Shown: one piece after another, positions 8,416-17,210 of the stretch
Layout: every line of letters starts with the position of its first letter
How positions within the stretch are numbered: position 1 is the first letter of the stretch
Source: Methylotenera_A sp031417915
GTDB taxonomy: Bacteria; Pseudomonadota; Gammaproteobacteria; Burkholderiales; Methylophilaceae
Reading direction: 5' to 3'
DNA: 64,000 nt
Assembly (NCBI GenBank): GCA_031417915.1
Contig: JANOWN010000011.1
Location: 1-64,000, forward strand
Notes under the pieces: generated by a model
The model's input: only the letters and a program-made list of their open reading frames with translations
Database searches by the model: none
What the model was told of the DNA's origin: nothing
Position numbers and translations under genes: made by a program

Positions 8416-9360
8416 TTATTTTTTTTGACGTATTTTATTTATCATTTCAAACAATCCCACGCAAATTACTCCAACAATTAAGCCAATAATGCCATCTATA
8501 ATAATCGGCGATATTGTTGATAACAAGCTGCCAACTGTAGGTAACTTCTGCAAAATTTCAGCAACGCGCTCAGTAAAGTGATGTAAAAATGGCACGCCAT
8601 GCCCGATAATACTGCCGCCGACCATGAACATAGCGGCAGTGCCAACAGCTGATAAAGTGCGCATTAAATAAGGCGCGAAAGCGAGAATTTTTGCACCAAT
8701 TTTGCGTTGCAATTGTCGGTAAAAACTTGCGCCATTTTTCAGCATTAAGTGCAAACCCAAGTCATCTAGCTTCACAATACCCGCGACCAAACCATACACG
8801 CCTACAGTCATGATGATGGCGATAGCGGAAACTACTGCGACTTGTTTGCTAAAAGCGGCGGTTGCCACAGTACCCAGCGCAATGACAATAATCTCTGCCG
8901 ATAAAATAAAGTCTGTTCTAATCGCGCCTTTGATTTTGTCTTTTTCTAACGCAACCAAGTCCACGTTGGGGTCTGCAACGGCTTCGGCAAGCTCGGCTTT
9001 GTGCGTTGCATCTTCATTTTTGCTATATAAAAATTTGTGCGCTAATTTCTCAGCACCTTCAAAACATAAATACGCGCCGCCAATCATTAATAGTGGTGTT
9101 ATCGCCCAAGGCGCGAAATAGCTAATCGCCAGCGCAGAAGGCACTAAAATTAACTTGTTAATAAACGAGCCTTTAGCCACTGCCCACACCACAGGTAATT
9201 CGCGCTCGGCCGCAACGCCAGAAACTTGCTGTGCATTTAGCGCTAAATCATCGCCCAACACGCCAGCGGTTTTTTTGGCGGCGATTTGCGTCATCACAGA
9301 AACGTCGTCCAAAATCGTTGCAATATCATCTAAAAGTGCGAGTAAGCTGCCAGCCGCCAT
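8416..9360 (-). CDS. DUF808 (YedI-type) inner-membrane protein
   Basis: The 314-residue protein starts MAAGSLLALLDDIATILDDV, the hallmark of the DUF808/YedI family, and has several hydrophobic membrane segments in the middle and C-terminal parts. The biochemical role of the family is unknown. It is transcribed away from the exported-protein cluster at 9426 and towards lspA, with a palindromic repeat copy between the two converging ends. Confidence 0.85.
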   Translation of the reverse strand: MAAGSLLALLDDIATILDDVSVMTQIAAKKTAGVLGDDLALNAQQVSGVAAERELPVVWAVAKGSFINKLILVPSALAISYFAPWAITPLLMIGGAYLCFEGAEKLAHKFLYSKNEDATHKAELAEAVADPNVDLVALEKDKIKGAIRTDFILSAEIIVIALGTVATAAFSKQVAVVSAIAIIMTVGVYGLVAGIVKLDDLGLHLMLKNGASFYRQLQRKIGAKILAFAPYLMRTLSAVGTAAMFMVGGSIIGHGVPFLHHFTERVAEILQKLPTVGSLLSTISPIIIDGIIGLIVGVICVGLFEMINKIRQKK

Positions 9361-9391
9361 GTTTTTCCTTATTTTCTACCCGAATGAGCTA

Positions 9392-9419
9392 TTGAATTTT
9401 ACCTAATTAAAGTTACAAT
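9392..9419 (+). promoter_or_regulatory. predicted promoter placing the transcript start at or next to the ATG
   Basis: TTGAAT (9392-9397), a 16-base spacer and TACAAT (9414-9419) form a good sigma-70 promoter. The start codon of the next gene is at 9426, only six bases after the -10 box, so the transcript would have essentially no leader. No Shine-Dalgarno sequence precedes the ATG, which agrees with a leaderless mRNA. Confidence 0.45.
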
Positions 9420-9425
9420 ACGCGC

Positions 9426-9851
9426 ATGTTGTCAAAAAAATTATTTCGATTCATCAATAAAGTCGCACTATTTGCGATTGTATTTGCATCGCTTGCGCCT
9501 AGTATTTCGCATGCACTGGCTGCGCAAAGCGGTGCGAGTTTTGCGCAAGAAATATGTACCACCGATGGTAAAAAAATCACCATCCAAGTAGTCACCAGCA
9601 AAGGCCAGCAATTAGCCACTGAGCTAAGCAAGCAAACTTCTAACGACAAAGCGCCAACAGGCATTCAGCATCATTTGCAGCACTGTCCATTTTGTGCAAA
9701 CCCTAGCATTGATACCATTATTGAGGCATCGCGCGCACCAATTATTGCACTTTTGACTGCGCAAGCAGAAAAACAAGTTGCACTTTCGCCTGTATTTTTC
9801 ACCAGTTTCTCTACACTTCCACCTCCAGCACAAGCCCCACCTAGCCTCTAA
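9426..9851 (+). CDS. DUF2946-like exported protein with His/Cys motif
   Basis: This is a small protein of 141 residues with a clear signal peptide (basic start, hydrophobic core, ISHALA cleavage region near residue 32). It contains HH...HCPFC (H82, H83, H86, C87, C90) in the middle and a Pro-rich end, the layout of DUF2946 proteins. These are often encoded beside TonB-dependent receptors in metal-related loci; the His/Cys cluster suggests metal (copper) binding, which is inference. It is the first gene of a four-gene same-strand cluster with an outer-membrane barrel protein, a TonB-dependent receptor and a BNR protein. Confidence 0.7.
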   Translation: MLSKKLFRFINKVALFAIVFASLAPSISHALAAQSGASFAQEICTTDGKKITIQVVTSKGQQLATELSKQTSNDKAPTGIQHHLQHCPFCANPSIDTIIEASRAPIIALLTAQAEKQVALSPVFFTSFSTLPPPAQAPPSL

Positions 9852-9913
9852 ATTTCATCTGTACAACGCCAATTTTGACGTTGTTTTTTAGCATGAATTT
9901 TTAGGGGTTAATC

Positions 9914-10870
9914 ATGAACAGTTTTATAAGAATCAGCTTGGCGCTCTTCGCCATGTGTTTTACTTTTACGGTGCAGGCTAATTGTGGCAGCGCTTTTTGC
10001 AATTTAAATACCGATTGGGATATTCAAGCCGAACGCACTAAGCCAGGCGTACGTTTAGATTTGCGTGCCGAATACATTAAGCAAGATGAATTGCGTAACG
10101 GCACGCACAAAACTAAACCTGCCGGCGAGGTGGATGAGCATGATGAAATCAGTACCATTAACCGTAATTATTTGGCGACGGTTGATTGGAATATTAACGA
10201 TAGCTGGGGCATGACTTTTAAAGTGCCATTTATTGATCGTGCGCACAAGCATATTCATAACGAAGATGACGGATTGGGTGGCATTGAGCCAGAGCTGGAA
10301 AAGTGGGATTTTTCTGGTTTGGGCGACATTCAAGCGTTGGCGCGTTATCGTTTTTATCACGACGCGAAAAGCAATGCAGGCGTGCGCTTTGGACTTAAAT
10401 TACCTACTGGCGATATTCGCGAAAAAAATAGCGAAGGCGAAGAAGCAGAGCGTAGTTTGCAGCCAGGAACAGGCAGCGTAGATACTTTGCTGGGGGCTTA
10501 TTACAATCATCACGATGGTAATTTGGGTTGGTTTGTACAAGGCACATGGCAACAATCTGTACATGAGCGAGATAACTTTAAACCAGGTAAAAAACTCAAT
10601 GCTGACGTGGGTATGAGCTATAGCGCAACGCCAGATTTAAGCCTGACGTTGCAGCTTAACTTACAGCATAAATCAAAAGATACAGGCGGCAATGCCGAGC
10701 CACAAGAGTCAGGTAGCCATACTGTTAGCCTAAGCCCAGGGTTGAGCTATCGCATCATTGGCAATACGCACATTTACGGCTTTGTTCAAGCACCTATCTA
10801 TCAATATGTACGTGGTACGCAGCTCGCCAGTGATTGGTCAGCCGCAGTTGGCATTAACACGTCATTTTAA
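9914..10870 (+). CDS. outer-membrane beta-barrel protein, putative transporter
   Basis: The 318-residue protein has a signal peptide ending at VQA-NC, a CGSAFC motif right after cleavage, then alternating aromatic/polar strands and a C-terminal phenylalanine (INTSF), typical of outer-membrane barrels. It resembles the MetA-pathway/phenol-degradation type barrels of unknown substrate, but that family call is tentative. A TTAGGGG ribosome site precedes the ATG. It lies between the DUF2946 gene and the TonB-dependent receptor with short gaps, so it is probably co-transcribed with them and may share their substrate. Confidence 0.65.
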   Translation: MNSFIRISLALFAMCFTFTVQANCGSAFCNLNTDWDIQAERTKPGVRLDLRAEYIKQDELRNGTHKTKPAGEVDEHDEISTINRNYLATVDWNINDSWGMTFKVPFIDRAHKHIHNEDDGLGGIEPELEKWDFSGLGDIQALARYRFYHDAKSNAGVRFGLKLPTGDIREKNSEGEEAERSLQPGTGSVDTLLGAYYNHHDGNLGWFVQGTWQQSVHERDNFKPGKKLNADVGMSYSATPDLSLTLQLNLQHKSKDTGGNAEPQESGSHTVSLSPGLSYRIIGNTHIYGFVQAPIYQYVRGTQLASDWSAAVGINTSF

Positions 10871-10885
10871 TTTTAGGGATAAGTT

Positions 10886-13228
10886 ATGTTAAATAAAAGA
10901 ACTATGGTTTATAAAAGTGCATTGTCGTTATTATTTTCCGTATTACCCATGGCGACATTGGCGGAGCATTTGGAGTTGGAAGAAATAGAGGTTAAAGCAG
11001 CTAAACCTAATGTGCCATTGAATATACCAAGCACGGTTGAGAGCGTCACTGCCAAGCAAATAGAAGAAAGTGCAAATACGGTTACCACCGCGGGAGCATT
11101 GCAATATTTGCCTAGTGTACATGTGCGCGAGCGTTATATTGGCGACCGCAACGGCATATTGGTGATGCGCGCAAACAGCGCCATTGCGAGTGCGCAGACC
11201 ATTGTGTATGCAGATAATTTGCTACTTTCTAATTTTTTAAATAATAGTTTTAGCACGCCGCCGCGTTGGGGCATGGTTTCGCCGAATGAGATTGAGCGTA
11301 TCGATATTATGTACGGGCCTTTTTCTGCGCTTTACCCAGGTAACTCGATGGGTGGCGTGTTAAATATCACGACGCGCATGCCAGACAAATTTGAGGCGCA
11401 TGTGGCTTTAGATGGCTTTACGCAACGCTTTAAATTATATGGTGCAGATGACCAATTTAGCGGCGGTCACGGCAGTGCGGCTATCGGCAGTAAATATAAT
11501 GATTTATCTTTTCTAATCAATATTGATCATCTCGACAGTTACGGGCAACCTCAGACGTTTGGTAATGCAGTGCGCAATACTACGGGTGCAGGTAATTTGG
11601 CTAACTCCACACTGGTCACGGGAGGCATTCGCGATACGGATACCATTGGCAACCCGCGTATTATCACCAGTACAACAGGCATAGACCATACCATTCAAGA
11701 CAACGCGACGATTAAACTGGCCTATGATATTACGCCTACGTTGCAAGCCAAATATAGCTTGGGCTTGTGGCAAAATGATTCTGATGGCAGCATAGATAGT
11801 TACCTTAAAACCACCACAGGTCAAAATTTACTGAATACGACTACTGGCGGCGCAACGCGCTTTGTGCGCTTTGCGGGCGATCCTAATTTTTACACCGTTA
11901 CACCCGCCGCGCCCAGCCATAGTGAAAGTGAGCACTGGATGCACGGCCTTTCGCTAAAATCAGATACTGGCGGTAAATGGGATTTTGAAGCGATAGCTAG
12001 TTTGTATGATCAAAATAAAGATTTTGTACGCACTGCGGTGCAAACCAATGCGTTTGATACTGGCGAAGATGCGGTGAGGTCGGCTGGTACGTACGTAAAT
12101 GGTGAGGGCACAGGCTGGAAAACTCTTGATTTGCGTGGCGATTTTAGACCAGATGGCGATTTGAAAAGCGAGCATCAACTCAGTTTTGGTTATCACTATG
12201 ATCAATATGAATTGGAATCTGAGACTTTAAACGTTGTAGATTGGCTAAAAAGTAACAGCGGCACATTGCGCACCAATTCGTACGGTAAAACGCGCACGCA
12301 AGCCCTGTATTTGCAAGATGCTTGGGCGTTTGCACATGGCTGGACAGCCACTGCTGGCGGCCGTTGGGAGCGTTGGAAAGCGTTTGATGGCAGCAATTTT
12401 AATGCTGCAAATCCTGCTGCATTTAGACAATTGAATTATGCCGATCGCTCGCAAAATGATTTTTCGCCTAAGTTTGCGCTTTCTTACCAGCCAACGCATG
12501 ATTGGATTTTACGTGGATCGTTTGGTAAAGCGTATCGCTACCCAAGTGTTGCAGAGATATTTCAAACCATTAGCTTGCCAGGCAACGTGCGGGCAAACGA
12601 CCCAAACTTGAAGCCAGAACATGTGCGTTCTAGCGAGTTTACGGTTGAGAAAGTTTTGCAAAAAGGTTTGTGGCGCACCTCCTTATTTTACGAAGACAAG
12701 CGTGATGCGCTGACATCGGAAACGGATACCACATCGATTCCAGGATTTACCATTTCGAGCATTCAAAATATCGATAAAATACGCACTAAAGGCATAGAAA
12801 CCGCGCTGCAAATGAGCGATTTATGGTTTGACGGTTTCGATTTAACCGGAAGCGTGACCTATGTGGATTCTGAGATTGTGAAGAATGATAAAAACCCTTT
12901 CACAGTGGGTAAAGATCAGCCGCGTATTCCCGATTGGCGCGCGACCATTGTGGGCGTTTATCATGTCAATGATAAACTCTCTGTGAGTTTGGCTGGGCGT
13001 TACAGCGGTAATCAAGAAATCAATCTACTTTATAATACGACCAACCCGAACACCTACGGCACTACTGCAACCAAATATACGGTGTTTGATACTAAGTTGG
13101 TGTACAAGGTCAACAATCAGTGGACAGCATCGTTAGGGATAAATAACCTCAACAATTATAAATATTATGTGAACCCAAACCCTTACCCGCAGAGGACTTT
13201 TTTTGCGGGCATGAAGTTTGATTGTTAG
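10886..13228 (+). CDS. TonB-dependent outer-membrane receptor
   Basis: The 780-residue protein has a signal peptide (PMATLA), a likely TonB box (LEEIEVKA, about residues 30-37), a plug domain to about residue 165 (IERIDIMYGPFSALYPGNSMGGVLNI) and a 22-strand-type barrel ending MKFDC. TonB-dependent receptors import scarce substrates such as metal chelates, driven by TonB/ExbBD. The plug start (STVESVTAKQIE) and the context resemble copper-associated receptors, but the substrate cannot be read from the sequence. The terminal cysteine in place of the usual aromatic residue is unusual. A long inverted repeat follows the stop. Confidence 0.9.
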   Translation: MLNKRTMVYKSALSLLFSVLPMATLAEHLELEEIEVKAAKPNVPLNIPSTVESVTAKQIEESANTVTTAGALQYLPSVHVRERYIGDRNGILVMRANSAIASAQTIVYADNLLLSNFLNNSFSTPPRWGMVSPNEIERIDIMYGPFSALYPGNSMGGVLNITTRMPDKFEAHVALDGFTQRFKLYGADDQFSGGHGSAAIGSKYNDLSFLINIDHLDSYGQPQTFGNAVRNTTGAGNLANSTLVTGGIRDTDTIGNPRIITSTTGIDHTIQDNATIKLAYDITPTLQAKYSLGLWQNDSDGSIDSYLKTTTGQNLLNTTTGGATRFVRFAGDPNFYTVTPAAPSHSESEHWMHGLSLKSDTGGKWDFEAIASLYDQNKDFVRTAVQTNAFDTGEDAVRSAGTYVNGEGTGWKTLDLRGDFRPDGDLKSEHQLSFGYHYDQYELESETLNVVDWLKSNSGTLRTNSYGKTRTQALYLQDAWAFAHGWTATAGGRWERWKAFDGSNFNAANPAAFRQLNYADRSQNDFSPKFALSYQPTHDWILRGSFGKAYRYPSVAEIFQTISLPGNVRANDPNLKPEHVRSSEFTVEKVLQKGLWRTSLFYEDKRDALTSETDTTSIPGFTISSIQNIDKIRTKGIETALQMSDLWFDGFDLTGSVTYVDSEIVKNDKNPFTVGKDQPRIPDWRATIVGVYHVNDKLSVSLAGRYSGNQEINLLYNTTNPNTYGTTATKYTVFDTKLVYKVNNQWTASLGINNLNNYKYYVNPNPYPQRTFFAGMKFDC

Positions 13229-13229
13229 C

Positions 13230-13351
13230 AAAATTCATTCTTCGAGCGGCCTGCTGCGTTGCGCGGTGCTCAAAATCCTCATGTACAACCACGTACATTC
13301 TGGTTTTTGCGCGCCGTGCGCCTTGCACGCCATCTCGAATTGATGAATTTT
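13230..13351. repeat. long inverted repeat (about 120 bp) containing ATGTACAACCACGTACAT
   Basis: The outer arms AATTCATTCTTCGAG and CTCGAATTGATGAATT are inverted, as are the inner arms around the centre ATGTACAACCACGTACAT. The inside (GGCCTGCTGCGTTGCGCGGTG... GCGCGCCGTGCGCCTTGCA) is more GC-rich than the neighbourhood. A related but diverged copy lies at 34534-34677. Similar elements are scattered in other betaproteobacterial genomes as I recall. It occupies the whole gap between the receptor gene and the BNR gene. Confidence 0.75.
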
Positions 13352-13364
13352 TTAGGATATAAAT

Positions 13365-14549
13365 ATGAAAAAACTATTTTTATTGTGTTGCCTGTTAATG
13401 AGTATTCATGCGCTTGCGCATGAAGCGCACACCATGCCGCAAAAGAGCACGTTGGCTATTAGCGTGGCATTTGATAGTGCTGGCACGCTTTGGCGCGCCA
13501 GTGTGCATGAAGGCTTTGTGCAAGTAGATAAAAGTGGCGATTTAGGTAAAACTTTTTCTAAGCCTGTAAAAGTAAATCAAGCCGAGCAAAAAATAGGTGC
13601 AGATGGCGAAGCGCGACCTAAAATAGCAATCGGCCTAGAAGGCAATATCTACGCTACTTGGACGGAAGCGCTTAAAAAGCCATTTTCAGGATATATTTGG
13701 TTTGCACGTTCTCTTGACGGCGGTAAAAGTTTTGAAAAACCTTATATTGTGCATCAAGACCGTGCTGAGATTACGCATCGATTTGATGCGTTAAATCTTG
13801 CGCCAAATGGAAACATTACCGTCACTTGGGTGGATAAGCGGGATTTAATTGCCGCTAAAGCAGCGGGTAAAAAATATGACGGCGCAGCTATTTATTATGC
13901 AGTTTCGAGTGATAAAGGCGCAACTTTTGCAACTGAAAAAAAGCTCGCAGATAGTAGCTGCGAATGCTGTCGAATTGTTACCACCAATAAACCAGATGGT
14001 ACGACTGTAGCTATGTGGAGACATGTTTTTGCAGGTAGTGAGCGCGACCACATGATTGCAGAAATCCCGCAAGCAGACACAAAACCAGAGCCGCATCGTG
14101 CGACTTTTGGCCATTGGGTGATTGATGGCTGCCCGCACCACGGCGCGGCGCTTGTAAGTGGCGGTGAGGGTGCTAATTGGTGGGGTTATCACATGGCCTA
14201 CTTTGATGGCAACGATAAGAAACCAGGCTTGTACTACAGCCGCATGGATGGTGTAGCCTGGGTAGCCTCGCCCCCTAAAAAGTTTGGGGATAATAAAAAT
14301 CAAGCTGGCCATCCTGATATATTGAGCCTTGGCGAAAACGTGTGGCTGGTGTGGCGCGAGATTAAAGACGGTAAAACAAACATTATGGGTATGTTTTCAG
14401 ATGATGGCGGCAGAAGCTGGAGTGATGCAAAAATGCTGGCTGGTACAGCACAAAAAGCTGATTATCCAATTTTATTGAGCTATAAAAATCAAGCTTATTT
14501 GGTGTGGAATACGCAACAAACAGGTTTGCAAGTGATGCCACTAAAATAA
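13365..14549 (+). CDS. exported BNR/sialidase-like protein with Cys/His clusters
   Basis: The 394-residue protein has a signal peptide (SIHALA-HE), then at least four Asp-box (BNR) motifs of the type S-x-D-x-G-x-T/S-F/W: KSGDLGKTF, SLDGGKSF, SSDKGATF, SDDGGRSW. These form beta-propeller blades as in sialidases. It also has CECC near residue 200 and DGCPHHG near residue 254, plus an N-terminal HEAHTMP stretch, which look like metal ligands more than a glycosidase site. The gene follows the TonB-dependent receptor after a repeat-filled gap and has its own AGGATATAAAT ribosome site. A sialidase function is not supported; a periplasmic metal-handling role is inferred. Confidence 0.7.
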   Translation: MKKLFLLCCLLMSIHALAHEAHTMPQKSTLAISVAFDSAGTLWRASVHEGFVQVDKSGDLGKTFSKPVKVNQAEQKIGADGEARPKIAIGLEGNIYATWTEALKKPFSGYIWFARSLDGGKSFEKPYIVHQDRAEITHRFDALNLAPNGNITVTWVDKRDLIAAKAAGKKYDGAAIYYAVSSDKGATFATEKKLADSSCECCRIVTTNKPDGTTVAMWRHVFAGSERDHMIAEIPQADTKPEPHRATFGHWVIDGCPHHGAALVSGGEGANWWGYHMAYFDGNDKKPGLYYSRMDGVAWVASPPKKFGDNKNQAGHPDILSLGENVWLVWREIKDGKTNIMGMFSDDGGRSWSDAKMLAGTAQKADYPILLSYKNQAYLVWNTQQTGLQVMPLK

Positions 14550-14556
14550 ATCTATA

Positions 14557-14583
14557 TTGAAATTAGCAAAAATTGCCCCACCT
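14557..14583 (+). promoter_or_regulatory. predicted sigma-32 (heat-shock) promoter of clpB
   Basis: TTGAAA (14557-14562), a 13-base spacer and CCCCACCT (14576-14583) match the sigma-32 pattern (CTTGAA, N11-15, CCCCATNT) with one mismatch in the -10. It lies 30 bases upstream of clpB, a classic heat-shock gene. Confidence 0.75.
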
Positions 14584-14612
14584 TAATTGTAATAGCTATT
14601 TAAGGAGGTAAT

Positions 14613-17195
14613 ATGCGCTTTGATAAACTTACTACTAAATTTCAACAAGCCATAAGTGATGCCCAAAGTATTGCCATAGGCGCTGATAATACGGCGATAG
14701 AGCCACAACATTTATTGCTTGCTTTACTGCAAGAGGAAAACGGCGGTGCCGCATCGCTACTCTTAAAGTCTGGCGTGCAGCTAAATGCGCTTAAAACTGC
14801 GTTAAATACGTCAATTTCTAATTTACCCAAGTCACCCGATGCTAGTGGTGAAATCGCTATTTCTCGCGACTTGAATAATCTGTTAAACGTAACTGATAAG
14901 CTGGCGCAAAAGCGCGGTGATGCTTACATTGCCAGTGAAATGTTTTTGCTGGCACTGGCGGATGACAAAGGCGCAACAGGCAAATTACTCAAGCAAAATG
15001 GCCTTACAAAAGGTGCTCTAGAAGCCAGTATCCATGCGGTTCGTGGCAGTGATGCTGTGAACGATCAAGCCGATGAAAGCAATCGTGAAGCGCTTAAAAA
15101 ATATACCCTTGATTTAACTGAGCGCGCAAGCTTAGGCAAGTTAGACCCCGTGATTGGGCGCGATGATGAAATTCGCCGTGTCATTCAAATTCTTGGCCGT
15201 CGCACTAAAAATAACCCTGTATTAATTGGTGAGCCAGGTGTGGGTAAAACTGCGATTGTAGAAGGACTTGCTCAGCGCATTGTGAATGGCGAAGTGCCCG
15301 ATTCACTGAAAGGCAAAAAAGTATTAAGTTTAGATATGGCGGCGTTGCTTGCGGGTGCCAAGTACCGTGGTGATTTTGAAGAACGGCTCAAAGCGGTACT
15401 GAAAGAATTATCGCAAGACGAAGGCCAAACCATTGTGTTTATTGATGAAATTCACACTATGGTGGGTGCGGGCAAGGCCGAAGGTGCAATGGATGCTGGC
15501 AATATGCTTAAGCCTGCGCTGGCGCGCGGCGAGCTGCATTGCGTGGGCGCGACGACTTTAGATGAGTACAGAAAATACGTTGAAAAAGATGCCGCACTTG
15601 AAAGGCGCTTCCAAAAAGTATTGGTGGATGAGCCGAGCGTTGAGGCTACCATCGCCATTCTACGCGGCCTGCAGGAGAAGTATGAGCTGCATCATGGCGT
15701 GGAAATTACCGACCCAGCGATTGTGGCTGCTGCTGAGCTTAGTCATCGATATATTACCGACCGTTTTTTACCCGATAAAGCCATCGATTTGATTGATGAA
15801 GCGGCCAGTCGCATCAAAATGGAAATTGATTCTAAGCCCGAAGTGCTGGATAAGTTGGAGCGTCGCTTGATTCAGCTCAAAATTGAGCGCGAAGCGGTGC
15901 GTCGCGAAAAAGATGAAGGCAGCAAAAAACGCTTTGGTTTAATTGAGGAAGAAATTGGCAAACTTGAAAAAGAATATGCCGATTTAGAGGAAATTTGGAA
16001 AGCCGAAAAAGCGCAAGTACAAGGCAGCGCGCACATTAAAGAAGCCATTGAGAAAATAAAGTTTGAGATGGAAGAAGCCACGCGCAAAGGTGAATGGCAA
16101 AAGGTTTCTGAGTTGCAATATGGCAAACTACCACAGCTAGAAACACAATTAAAACAGGCTTCGCAGGCTGAAGACAAACTAGGGCAAAAAAATAGAATGC
16201 TGCGCACCGAAGTCGGTGCGGACGAAATCGCCGAAGTGGTGAGCCGCGCGACGGGGATTCCTGTCAGCAAAATGATGACGGGCGAGCGCGAAAAATTGCT
16301 GACCATGGAAGGAAAATTGCACGAACGCGTGGTCGGTCAAGATGAAGCGGTGCGGCTGGTTTCTGATGCAATTAGGCGCTCTAGAAGTGGTTTGGGTGAC
16401 CCAAATCGTCCTTATGGCAGCTTTTTGTTCTTAGGCCCGACGGGCGTTGGTAAAACCGAGCTGTGCAAAGCCTTGGCTAACTTTTTGTTCGATTCCGAAG
16501 AGCATTTAATTCGCATCGACATGAGCGAGTTTATGGAGAAACATAGCGTGGCACGCATGATTGGCGCGCCTCCTGGCTATGTGGGTTACGAAGAAGGCGG
16601 CACGCTGACGGAAGCGGTGCGTCGCAAGCCTTATTCTGTCATCTTGCTGGATGAAGTCGAAAAAGCACATCCCGACGTGTTTAATGTATTGTTGCAGGTA
16701 CTGGATGACGGTCGTTTAACCGATGGCCAAGGTCGTACCGTGAATTTTAAAAATACGGTGATTATTATGACCTCGAATTTGGGCAGCCAAATGATACAAA
16801 GTATGGCCGATCAAGACTATCAATTAGTAAAAATGGCGGTGATGGGCGAGGTGAAACAGCACTTTAGGCCAGAGTTCGTCAACCGTATTGATGAGGTGGT
16901 CGTTTTCCATAGTTTAGATGCGGCGAATGTGAAATCGAGTGCGACTATTCAATTGCAATTGCTCACCAAGCGCTTGCACGCGATGGAAATTGACGTGGCG
17001 ATTTCGGATGCAGCCTTGGCGGAAATTGCCAGTGCAGGTTTTGACCCAGTGTATGGCGCACGGCCGCTTAAACGCGCGATTCAAAGTGAGATTGAAAACC
17101 CGCTGGCACGCGAAATTTTGGCGGGGAATTTTGTAGCGAAAGATACGGTCATAATAGATTGTATGGCGGGAAAAATGACCTTTAACAAGGCTTAA
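14613..17195 (+). CDS. clpB: ATP-dependent disaggregase ClpB
   Basis: ClpB is the cytoplasmic AAA+ hexamer that, with DnaK, pulls proteins out of aggregates. The 860-residue protein has two N-terminal Clp repeats (1-150), the first ATPase with Walker A GEPGVGKT (near 207), the long middle coiled coil (about 405-530), and the second ATPase with GPTGVGKT (near 607). A perfect AAGGAGGT Shine-Dalgarno lies at 14602-14609, four bases from the ATG. A sigma-32 type promoter is just upstream. Length and motifs are standard. Confidence 0.98.
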   Translation: MRFDKLTTKFQQAISDAQSIAIGADNTAIEPQHLLLALLQEENGGAASLLLKSGVQLNALKTALNTSISNLPKSPDASGEIAISRDLNNLLNVTDKLAQKRGDAYIASEMFLLALADDKGATGKLLKQNGLTKGALEASIHAVRGSDAVNDQADESNREALKKYTLDLTERASLGKLDPVIGRDDEIRRVIQILGRRTKNNPVLIGEPGVGKTAIVEGLAQRIVNGEVPDSLKGKKVLSLDMAALLAGAKYRGDFEERLKAVLKELSQDEGQTIVFIDEIHTMVGAGKAEGAMDAGNMLKPALARGELHCVGATTLDEYRKYVEKDAALERRFQKVLVDEPSVEATIAILRGLQEKYELHHGVEITDPAIVAAAELSHRYITDRFLPDKAIDLIDEAASRIKMEIDSKPEVLDKLERRLIQLKIEREAVRREKDEGSKKRFGLIEEEIGKLEKEYADLEEIWKAEKAQVQGSAHIKEAIEKIKFEMEEATRKGEWQKVSELQYGKLPQLETQLKQASQAEDKLGQKNRMLRTEVGADEIAEVVSRATGIPVSKMMTGEREKLLTMEGKLHERVVGQDEAVRLVSDAIRRSRSGLGDPNRPYGSFLFLGPTGVGKTELCKALANFLFDSEEHLIRIDMSEFMEKHSVARMIGAPPGYVGYEEGGTLTEAVRRKPYSVILLDEVEKAHPDVFNVLLQVLDDGRLTDGQGRTVNFKNTVIIMTSNLGSQMIQSMADQDYQLVKMAVMGEVKQHFRPEFVNRIDEVVVFHSLDAANVKSSATIQLQLLTKRLHAMEIDVAISDAALAEIASAGFDPVYGARPLKRAIQSEIENPLAREILAGNFVAKDTVIIDCMAGKMTFNKA

Positions 17196-17210
17196 GTGTA
17201 TAAGGCGTAA

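Noticed and set aside
15015..15049. CCAGTATCCATGCGG in clpB as a repeat copy
   Set aside because: The core partly fits but both arms are weak; the residues are ordinary for the ClpB N-domain.
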